40,418 bases of DNA from Clostridiales bacterium (lineage in GTDB: Bacteria; Bacillota; Clostridia; Saccharofermentanales; Saccharofermentanaceae). Position 1 is the stretch's first letter, and the number at the start of each line of letters is the position of its first letter. The translations under genes and the position numbers were made by a program. The notes beneath the pieces are model-generated. The model saw only the letters and a program-made list of their open reading frames with translations. It made no database searches and was not told the origin of the DNA. Positions 13,970-21,551 of this stretch are shown in pieces. Where the stretch lies: NCBI GenBank assembly GCA_017617935.1, contig JAFZVF010000056.1, forward strand, positions 1 to 40,418, in the 5' to 3' direction.

Positions 13970-15982
13970 ATGTTTAAACTGGTATCTGATTACAAGCCTT
14001 CAGGCGATCAGCCTCAGGCAATAGACGCCCTCGTAAAGGGCATAGAGAGCGGGATGCGCGCCCAGACTCTTTTGGGCGTTACGGGATCGGGCAAAACATT
14101 CACGATGGCTAACGTCATTGCTCGCGTCCAGCGTCCGACGTTGGTCCTGGCGCACAACAAGACCCTTGCCGGTCAGCTTTACGCGGAGTTCAAGGAGCTC
14201 TTTCCTGAGAACGCCGTAGAATACTTCATTTCTTATTACGATTACTATCAGCCTGAAGCCTACATAGCCGCTTCCGACACTTACATCGAGAAGGATTCCT
14301 CTATCAACGACGAGATCGACCGTATGCGCCATGAGGCCACGAAGTCGCTCCTCACGAGGGACGACGTGATAATCGTGGCGTCAGTATCCTGCATCTACGG
14401 TATAGGCGAGAAGAGCGACTACATGTCGATGGTGTTGAATCTTGAGACGGGTCTTGAGATTTCTCCGGACGTCGTGATCGGACAGCTCATCAACATGCAG
14501 TACAACCGCAATGACTTCGCGCCAGAGAGAGGCGCGTTCAGGAGAAAGGGCGACACGATCGACATCTGGACGCCTGATTCGGAGAACACTCTCACGAGGA
14601 TCAGCTTCTTCGGCGACGAGATCGACAAGATCAGCTATGTCAACGCAATCACCGGCAAGACGGAGTTCACTAAGAATTACGTCGAGATCTTCCCGGCTTC
14701 CCATTATGCGACGGGAAGGAAGAAACTGAACCGCGCGATCGAGACGATCGAGATCGAGCTCGAAGAGAGGCTCAAAGAGCTTAGGGACAAGGGCGACATG
14801 ATAGCCGCTTACAGGCTTGAGCAGAGGACCAGGTATGACATGGACATGCTGCGCGAGACGGGCTTCGTCAAGGGAATTGAAAACTATTCAAGACACATAG
14901 CGGGCAGGGAGCCCGGAGAACCTCCGTGCACGCTCCTGGATTTCTTCCCCGATGACTTCCTGATGTTCATCGACGAGTCCCACCAGACGATCCCCCAGGT
15001 CGGAGCGATGTACAACGGTGACAGATCCAGGAAGGAGATGCTCGTCCAGTACGGCTTCAGGCTTCCTTCAGCGTTTGACAACCGTCCCCTCAAGTTCAAC
15101 GAGTTTGAGCAGAAGATGGGGCAGACGGTCTTCGTCAGCGCGACGCCGGCGGACTATGAGAAGGAACACAGCGAGCAGGTCGTTGAGCAGATGATCAGAC
15201 CTACGGGACTTTTGGATCCGGAGATCTTCGTAAGACCGGTCGAAGGACAGATTGAAGACATCCTTCACGAGCTTTCCGAACAGAAGAAGAGAGGCGACAA
15301 GAGCCTCATTATGACTCTTACGAAGAAGATGAGCGAAGACCTTACCGAATTCCTTGAGAAGGAAGGCGTCAGGGTCACTTATCTGCACTCGGACATCAAG
15401 GCCGTGGAGAGAATGCAGATATTGAACAAGCTGCGTAACGACGAGGTCGACGTAATCGTCGGAATCAATCTCTTAAGAGAAGGAATCGACCTTCCCGAAG
15501 TGTCTTTGCTGATGATTTTGGATGCGGACAAGGAAGGCTTCCTTAGGTCTGAAAGGTCCCTGATCCAGATAATCGGAAGATGCGCCCGTAACGAAAGGGG
15601 ACGCGTAATCCTTTATGCCGACGAGGTAACTGATTCCATGATGAATGCTGTCGGCGAGACCAACAGGAGGCGTTCGATCCAGAAGCGGTTCAATGAAGAG
15701 CACGGCATAGTTCCGAAGACGATCAAGAAGGCTGTCAGGGACGTGTTCGACATAGTCGCGGAATCCGCGGAAAAGTCTTCTTCAAAGTCTTCCGGCGGCA
15801 AACGCGGAGGCATCGATCCAACGCGCCTCATTAACGAAGGCGTGTCCGGCGGAACCGTGGAAGAAAATGAGAAGATGATCGAAAGGCTTACCATCGAGAT
15901 GACCAATGCCGCCAAGAATCTTGAATTTGAAAAGGCGGCTGAGATCAGGGACATCATTATCGAACTCAAGGGGAAGAAATAA
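13970..15982 (+). CDS. uvrB: Excinuclease ABC subunit B
   Basis: UvrB is the damage-verifying helicase of nucleotide excision repair, working with UvrA and UvrC. The 670-residue length is normal. Motifs: Walker A GVTGSGKT at residues 36–43, the beta-hairpin region with YFISYYDYYQPEAY around residue 85–98, the DESH helicase motif, the motif VI region IQIIGRCARN, and the C-terminal UVR domain (about 631–667) that contacts UvrC. GGAG lies upstream of the ATG. A LexA box controls it. The stop overlaps the dnaE start by one base, so dnaE is probably also induced by DNA damage. uvrA is not adjacent. Confidence 0.98.
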   Translation: MFKLVSDYKPSGDQPQAIDALVKGIESGMRAQTLLGVTGSGKTFTMANVIARVQRPTLVLAHNKTLAGQLYAEFKELFPENAVEYFISYYDYYQPEAYIAASDTYIEKDSSINDEIDRMRHEATKSLLTRDDVIIVASVSCIYGIGEKSDYMSMVLNLETGLEISPDVVIGQLINMQYNRNDFAPERGAFRRKGDTIDIWTPDSENTLTRISFFGDEIDKISYVNAITGKTEFTKNYVEIFPASHYATGRKKLNRAIETIEIELEERLKELRDKGDMIAAYRLEQRTRYDMDMLRETGFVKGIENYSRHIAGREPGEPPCTLLDFFPDDFLMFIDESHQTIPQVGAMYNGDRSRKEMLVQYGFRLPSAFDNRPLKFNEFEQKMGQTVFVSATPADYEKEHSEQVVEQMIRPTGLLDPEIFVRPVEGQIEDILHELSEQKKRGDKSLIMTLTKKMSEDLTEFLEKEGVRVTYLHSDIKAVERMQILNKLRNDEVDVIVGINLLREGIDLPEVSLLMILDADKEGFLRSERSLIQIIGRCARNERGRVILYADEVTDSMMNAVGETNRRRSIQKRFNEEHGIVPKTIKKAVRDVFDIVAESAEKSSSKSSGGKRGGIDPTRLINEGVSGGTVEENEKMIERLTIEMTNAAKNLEFEKAAEIRDIIIELKGKK

Positions 15983-18900
15983 TGGGCAGCTTTTGTCATT
16001 TGCATCTTCATACCGAATACAGCCTTCTCGACGGAGCGATAAGGATAACCGAATTGGCCGAACGCCTGAAGGAAATGGGCATGACCTCGTGCGCCATAAC
16101 GGATCACGGAGTCATGTACGGTGCGGTGTCATTCTATAAGGCGATGGAAGCGGCCGGGATCCATCCGGTAATCGGATGCGAGGTCTATGTGGCGCCTTCT
16201 TCAAGATTTGACAAGGATCCCGCTTCCTATCAGCATGAGAGGTACTATCACCATCTGATCCTTCTTGCCAAGGACAACACCGGTCTGGTCCATTTGAACA
16301 AGCTTGTTTCTGCAGGCTTTATCGATGGCTTTTACAGGCGCCCAAGGATCGACGAGGAGCTTCTTGAAAAGTATCACGAAGGACTTGTCTGCCTTTCCGG
16401 ATGCGTGGCGGGAAAACTCCCGGGACTTATACTTGCGGGCGATATGGAAGCCGCAAAGAAATGCGCCCTGAAGTATGACGGGCTTTTCGGCAGGGGAAAC
16501 TACTATCTCGAGATCCAGGCGAATACGACTTCCGAGCAGGCGACGGTCAATTCAGCACTGATAAAGCTTTCGCGTGAGACGGGGATACCCCTTGCCGCGA
16601 CAAACGACTGCCATTATCTGAAGCAGGACGACGCGGAGGCTCAGGACGTTCTCTTATGCATCTCCACCGCGGCAAGGATCGATGACGAGAACAGGATGAA
16701 GATGTCCTGCAACGAGTTTTACGTTAAGTCGGAAACTGAGATGAGACGGTTCTTTTCCGAGGTTCCCGATGCAATCGAGAACACGGGTAAGATCGCGGAA
16801 ATGTGCAACGCGGCATACGATTTTTCTACGATCCATCTTCCCGTATATGAAGTTCCCGAAGGATACAAAGGCCATGAGGACTATCTATCCGAACTGACAT
16901 ACAAGGGCCTTGAGAAGCGCTTTGACGTTACTCCCCCGACAGGCGACAAGGATGACTACTTTAAGCGTGCGGAATACGAGCTGTCAGTCATCAACAGCAT
17001 GGGATACACGGACTATTACCTGATAGTCTGGGACTTCATCAATTTTGCCAAGACTCATGAGGTTACCGTTGGACCGGGCAGAGGCTCGGGCGCGGGTTCT
17101 CTCGTTGCATACGCAATCGGCATAACCGACATCGATCCGATCAAGTATGGACTCGTCTTCGAAAGATTCCTCAATTCAGAGCGTGTCTCGATGCCGGACT
17201 TCGACGTCGATTTTAACGATGAGAGAAGACAGATAGCTATCGATTACGTTACTCAGAAATACGGACAGGAAAGAGTCGCCCACGTAATTACCTTTGGTAC
17301 GCTTGCCGCGCGCCAGGCCGTTAAGGACGTTGCCAGGGTCCTCAACATGCCGATTGCGCAGAGCAACAAGATAACGAAGATGATACCGTTCTCACCCGGA
17401 ATGACGCTCAAGCAGGCGCTTGAGATCAGTACCGAGTTCCGTGAATGCTACGATACCGATCCGGAAGCACGCAAGGTCATAGACATGGCCATGAGGATAG
17501 AAGGACTTCCGAGAAACTCCGGAACGCATGCCGCGGGCATCGTCATCTCGGGTACGGACATTACCGACATTGCGCCGCTGTCAGTTAATGACGATACGGT
17601 CGTCGAACAGTTTGCAAAGGCGGACGTGGAAAGCATAGGATTGCTCAAGTTCGACTTTTTGGGATTGCGCACGCTTACCGTTCTTCAGGAGGCAAGGGAA
17701 CTTGTCAGACAGAACCACGGAATAGACGTAGAGCTTGAGCGAATACCTCTTGACGACCCGAATATATTCAAGATGATAAGCAGGGGAGACACAATAGGCG
17801 TGTTCCAGCTTGAAAGCCGTGGAATGACTTCGTTCATGAAGCAGCTCGAGCCTGAGAGTCTTGAAGACATAATCGCGGGTATCTCTCTATACAGACCGGG
17901 ACCTATGGACCAGATCCCAAAGTACGTCGACTGCAAGCATAATCCTTCGCACATCACTTACGATCACCCGCTTCTGGAGCCGATCCTCAACGTCACTTAC
18001 GGATGCGCGATATATCAGGAACAGGTAATGCAGATAGTAAGGGACCTTGCGGGCTTCTCCATGGGACAGTCCGACAACATCCGCCGCGCGATGAGCAAAA
18101 AGAAAAAGTCGATAATGGAGAACTACAGACAGCTCTTCATGTACGGCGGTACGGATGACAAGGGAAGGCAGATCGACGGTGCCGTAAAACGCGGCGTACC
18201 CGAGAACGTTGCCGCCAAGATCTTTGACGACGTTGCGGGATTCGCGGGATACGCGTTCAACAAGTCACATGCGGCCTGCTACGCGGTCGTTGGTTATTGG
18301 ACCGCATATTTCAAGTACTATTACCCCACGGAATTCATGGCTGCCAACATCAATTCGTTCAGGACGGAACTTGCACAGGCTTCGCATTACATCAGCTGCT
18401 GCGCTGAAATGGGGATTGAGGTCCTTCCGCCTGACGTCAACAAGAGCCGCGAGAAGTTTACGACCGAAGGCGACAGGAAGATAAGGTTCGGAATGTCCAC
18501 CGTTAAGAACGTTGGTGAGAACGCCGTCCTGGACATCCTCGCTGACAGGGACAAAAACGGTCCTTACAAGACTTTCGATGACTTCGTCGTCAGGGCTTCC
18601 AAGATTGGGGTAAAGCGCAATGTGGCCGAATCACTGATCCTGGCGTCTTGCATGGACTGCTTTGGGCTTACCAGGGCCCAGATGGTCGCCTGCGTCCAGA
18701 CTGAGCTCGAAAAGCTGTCTCAGACCGCGAACAGGAACATTGAAGGGCAGCTTTCGCTCTTTGACCTCGGAGGAGACGTTGGAAACGATACCGGAATATT
18801 CATTCCCGACGTGCCGGAATATCCGCAGGAGACGAAGCTCGGATATGAGAAGGAGATGGTCGGAATCTACATATCCGGAAATCCTTTGGCTCCGTATCAC

Positions 18901-19635
18901 GACGTTATTTCTGAACTGATAACGTTTGACACGGCAGAGGCTGAGAGCATAACGGAACTGCAGGGAGCGGATGCGATTGACGACAACCGCGAGGTGGTCA
19001 TGTGCGGAATGGTCACTTCAAAGAAGACCGGATACACGAAGAAAAAGACCATGATCTCAACGATTGGCTGCGAAGACATGACCGGCCGCTTTGAGGTAAT
19101 GCTCTATGGCAAGAGCTTTGACACCTTCAACAGGATTGTCGAAAAGAACAAGCCTTACATTTTCATCGGAAGAAGGCAGATGAGGGAGGACAGCGGACTT
19201 ACGATGTTCGCCGATGCCTGTTATCTGCTTTCAAACGATACCGACGTCGTGAAGACGGTGACGAGCGACCGCGCGTATATGGCGGCGGTAAAGGAATCGG
19301 GTGGCAAAAAGGCTGCGGCGAACAGTGAACTGGCGGAACCCGTGCAGAACGAGACGCCCGTGCCTGAACAGGAGGTTCGGAAGAATTCTGATGAAAGGCC
19401 TCCACAGGTCCTGAGGATCAATTATGCGGGAAACCCCGGGTCTTTAGGTTTTAACAGATTGTTAAATTTCCTTGCTTATTTCCACGGAAACCTTCCTGTT
19501 GAAGTAAGATTTATATCGGACGGAAGCATAGCAAGACTTGATCCCGTTTGCGACGTGATGTTCGATGACGACGTGATCGCAAAACTCGAAGAACTTGTCG
19601 GAAGCGGGAACACGGAGATCATCCGGGAGGACTAG
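15982..19635 (+). CDS. dnaE: DNA polymerase III subunit alpha (DnaE)
   Basis: DnaE is a C-family replicative DNA polymerase. The 1217-residue protein has an N-terminal PHP domain (FCHLHLHTEYSLLDG, residues 4–18), the palm with GPGRGSGAGS and the catalytic PDFDVDF motif at residues 405–411 (Asp406, Asp408, Asp410), the fingers (YRPGPMDQIPKYV, YQEQVMQI, GYAFNKSHAACYA), a helix-hairpin-helix region and an OB-fold near 1000–1070 (VVMCGMVTSKKTG). It is the DnaE type rather than PolC, because no proofreading exonuclease is inserted. An Ala/Glu/Pro-rich linker (about 1105–1140) joins a small C-terminal domain. It is translationally coupled to uvrB by a one-base overlap. Confidence 0.97.
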   Translation: MGSFCHLHLHTEYSLLDGAIRITELAERLKEMGMTSCAITDHGVMYGAVSFYKAMEAAGIHPVIGCEVYVAPSSRFDKDPASYQHERYYHHLILLAKDNTGLVHLNKLVSAGFIDGFYRRPRIDEELLEKYHEGLVCLSGCVAGKLPGLILAGDMEAAKKCALKYDGLFGRGNYYLEIQANTTSEQATVNSALIKLSRETGIPLAATNDCHYLKQDDAEAQDVLLCISTAARIDDENRMKMSCNEFYVKSETEMRRFFSEVPDAIENTGKIAEMCNAAYDFSTIHLPVYEVPEGYKGHEDYLSELTYKGLEKRFDVTPPTGDKDDYFKRAEYELSVINSMGYTDYYLIVWDFINFAKTHEVTVGPGRGSGAGSLVAYAIGITDIDPIKYGLVFERFLNSERVSMPDFDVDFNDERRQIAIDYVTQKYGQERVAHVITFGTLAARQAVKDVARVLNMPIAQSNKITKMIPFSPGMTLKQALEISTEFRECYDTDPEARKVIDMAMRIEGLPRNSGTHAAGIVISGTDITDIAPLSVNDDTVVEQFAKADVESIGLLKFDFLGLRTLTVLQEARELVRQNHGIDVELERIPLDDPNIFKMISRGDTIGVFQLESRGMTSFMKQLEPESLEDIIAGISLYRPGPMDQIPKYVDCKHNPSHITYDHPLLEPILNVTYGCAIYQEQVMQIVRDLAGFSMGQSDNIRRAMSKKKKSIMENYRQLFMYGGTDDKGRQIDGAVKRGVPENVAAKIFDDVAGFAGYAFNKSHAACYAVVGYWTAYFKYYYPTEFMAANINSFRTELAQASHYISCCAEMGIEVLPPDVNKSREKFTTEGDRKIRFGMSTVKNVGENAVLDILADRDKNGPYKTFDDFVVRASKIGVKRNVAESLILASCMDCFGLTRAQMVACVQTELEKLSQTANRNIEGQLSLFDLGGDVGNDTGIFIPDVPEYPQETKLGYEKEMVGIYISGNPLAPYHDVISELITFDTAEAESITELQGADAIDDNREVVMCGMVTSKKTGYTKKKTMISTIGCEDMTGRFEVMLYGKSFDTFNRIVEKNKPYIFIGRRQMREDSGLTMFADACYLLSNDTDVVKTVTSDRAYMAAVKESGGKKAAANSELAEPVQNETPVPEQEVRKNSDERPPQVLRINYAGNPGSLGFNRLLNFLAYFHGNLPVEVRFISDGSIARLDPVCDVMFDDDVIAKLEELVGSGNTEIIRED

Positions 19636-19639
19636 GTTT

Positions 19640-20386
19640 ATGGCTGAAAACGATTACAAGAGACTTAATGAGATCATTCATGAATGCACTCACATTGCGT
19701 TCTTCGGAGGGGCGGGCGTTTCCACTGAGAGCGGAATCCCTGATTTCAGAAGCAAGGACGGTCTTTACAACCAGCATGACGTTAAGTTTGACAGGTATTC
19801 GCCTGAGTATCTTCTCAGCATCGACTGTCTTGAAGACCATCCTGACGTCTTCTATGAGTTCTACAGACAGAAGCTGGATACCAAGGACATTATGCCAAAC
19901 AGGGCGCATTACAAGCTCGCCGAGATGGAGAAGGCCGGAAAGCTCGACGGAATAATCACCCAGAACATCGACGGACTCCATCAGAGGGCCGGAAGCAAGA
20001 ACGTGCAGGAAGTTCACGGTTCGACGCTGCGCAATTACTGCATGAAGTGCTACGAACCATATCCCTCTGACTTCATATTCAAGAGCGAGGGCCCCATACC
20101 GAAGTGCCCCAAGTGCGGAGGAATGGTCAGGCCTGACGTCACCCTGTATGGCGAGGGCTTGCCCCAAACGGCCTGGATCGAATCGAAAAGGCTTGTTTAC
20201 CGTGCAGAGTGCCTCATCATCGGAGGAACTTCGCTTGTAGTACAGCCCGCAGCTTCGCTCGCTTATGATTTCCCGGGCAAGTACCTGATCATCATCAACA
20301 GGGATAAGACGGCCGCTGACAGAAACGCGACGCTCGTATTCCATGAGAGCATCAGTAAGGTTTTAGACGAGATTAAGCTGGATTAG
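19640..20386 (+). CDS. NAD-dependent protein deacylase of the sirtuin (Sir2) family
   Basis: Sirtuins remove acetyl or other acyl groups from lysines using NAD. The 248-residue protein has the NAD-binding GAGVSTESGIPDFR (residues 24–37), TQNIDGLH (107–114), catalytic His126 in VQEVHGS, and a zinc ribbon made by Cys134, Cys137, Cys156 and Cys159. An in-frame ATG at 19595 lies inside dnaE; GGGAGG at 19625–19630, 9 bases before the ATG at 19640, supports the chosen start. It follows dnaE by 4 bases and precedes pfkA. Acyl preference cannot be told with confidence; the Tyr/Arg pair of desuccinylases is not evident. Confidence 0.96.
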   Translation: MAENDYKRLNEIIHECTHIAFFGGAGVSTESGIPDFRSKDGLYNQHDVKFDRYSPEYLLSIDCLEDHPDVFYEFYRQKLDTKDIMPNRAHYKLAEMEKAGKLDGIITQNIDGLHQRAGSKNVQEVHGSTLRNYCMKCYEPYPSDFIFKSEGPIPKCPKCGGMVRPDVTLYGEGLPQTAWIESKRLVYRAECLIIGGTSLVVQPAASLAYDFPGKYLIIINRDKTAADRNATLVFHESISKVLDEIKLD

Positions 20387-20388
20387 TG

Positions 20389-20394
20389 TATAAT
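20389..20394 (+). promoter_or_regulatory. -10 element before pfkA
   Basis: A perfect TATAAT lies 42 bases before pfkA. No good -35 box is present 16–18 bases upstream, where the end of the sirtuin gene lies. Expression is probably a mix of this promoter and read-through. Confidence 0.45.
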
Positions 20395-20435
20395 TATCTC
20401 TGAAAATCTTTTAGAAGTAACCGGAGGACATTTAT

Positions 20436-21491
20436 ATGGGCCGACTTTTATATGATGAGAGCAATCTGCCGGAGATAAGCACGCTTAAGGCTGCAAACTA
20501 CGACAACGTCGATAAGGAAACGGTTGAACCCGTAAAGCGCGTTGGCGTTCTTACGAGTGGCGGTGACGCTCCCGGAATGAATGCGGCCATAAGGGCGGTC
20601 GTTAGAGCCGGCATCAATGCGGGCTTTGAGATGTACGGCGTTACCAGAGGCTATCACGGCCTTTGGAAGGGCGAGATCAAGCAGCTCGACGGAAGGTCCG
20701 TTTCCGAGACCCTCCAGCGCGGCGGTACTTTCCTCATGACTGCAAGATCACAGACTTTCATGACCGATCAGGGCGTCCTCAAGGGTGCCAGGATGATGGA
20801 GGCTTATGAGCTTGACGCTTTGATCGTAATCGGCGGTGACGGATCGTATAAGGGCGCAAGGGCTCTCGCAAGGATCGGAATGCCGGTTATAGGACTGCCT
20901 GGCACGATCGACAATGACATCGCTTCCACCGAATACACGATCGGTTACGACACGGCAATGAATACCGCGATGCAGTGCATCGACAAGCTTAGGGATACCG
21001 CTTCGTCTCACGAGCGCTGCAGCGTTATCGAGGTAATGGGAAGACACGCCGGATGGATCGCGCTCAACGTCGGCATCGCGACCGGTGCGGAGAGCATCCT
21101 CATTCCCGAGGTTCCTTACGATTTCAACAGGGACGTCTTAAGAGTCATCCTTGACGGACGCAATACGGGCAAGAAGCATTACATCGTTATCGTTGCCGAA
21201 GGCGTAGGCCATGCCGAGGACATCGCAAAGCAGATCGAAGAGGCTACGGGAATCGAAGCAAGGCCCACTATCCTCGGACACCTGCAGAGGGGCGGATCTC
21301 CGACCTTGAGGGACAGGACCATTGCCAGCCTTATGGGCATCAAGGCCATTGATTGTCTTGTTGAGAAGAGATTCAACAGGCTCGTGGTCATGCAGCACGG
21401 CGAGATAACCGACGTCGATATCGAGGCTGGTCTTGAGATGACGAAGACCATTTCGCCTGAAACCATCGACAGCATCAAGAGACTCGGCTGA
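20436..21491 (+). CDS. pfkA: ATP-dependent 6-phosphofructokinase
   Basis: PfkA phosphorylates fructose-6-phosphate, the committed step of glycolysis. The core starts at about residue 34 (KRVGVLTSGGDAPGMNAAIR) and carries GGDGS at 133–137, where Gly rather than Asp marks ATP (not pyrophosphate) use, and PGTIDND at 155–161 with catalytic Asp159. The length of 351 residues exceeds the usual 319–325 because of an N-terminal extension of about 32 residues with no known role. The ATG at 20436 has GGAGG 8 bases upstream; no later Met has a ribosome binding site. Neighbours are sirtuin and mutS2 rather than pyk. Confidence 0.97.
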   Translation: MGRLLYDESNLPEISTLKAANYDNVDKETVEPVKRVGVLTSGGDAPGMNAAIRAVVRAGINAGFEMYGVTRGYHGLWKGEIKQLDGRSVSETLQRGGTFLMTARSQTFMTDQGVLKGARMMEAYELDALIVIGGDGSYKGARALARIGMPVIGLPGTIDNDIASTEYTIGYDTAMNTAMQCIDKLRDTASSHERCSVIEVMGRHAGWIALNVGIATGAESILIPEVPYDFNRDVLRVILDGRNTGKKHYIVIVAEGVGHAEDIAKQIEEATGIEARPTILGHLQRGGSPTLRDRTIASLMGIKAIDCLVEKRFNRLVVMQHGEITDVDIEAGLEMTKTISPETIDSIKRLG

Positions 21492-21521
21492 TACGGTTTT
21501 TCCGTAGATTAAAACTAACTG

Positions 21522-21540
21522 AAAGGACGGCAAAATGCCG
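21522..21540 (+). promoter_or_regulatory. SD sequence and hairpin before mutS2
   Basis: AAAGGA at 21522–21527 is 24 bases from the mutS2 ATG, too far for normal use. A perfect hairpin, CGGCA-AAA-TGCCG (21528–21540), lies between; when folded the effective distance becomes 11 bases. The same SD is also well placed for an ATG at 21535 that opens a 10-codon frame ending at 21567. Confidence 0.5.
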
Positions 21541-21551
21541 CCATATATCAT

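Noticed and set aside
19619..20344. Open frame of 241 codons opposite the sirtuin gene
   Set aside because: The plus strand encodes an intact sirtuin with all motifs; the antisense product shows no known features.
21492..21506. TACGG-TTTTT-CCGTA after pfkA as a terminator
   Set aside because: The T-run is in the loop and no T-run follows the stem.
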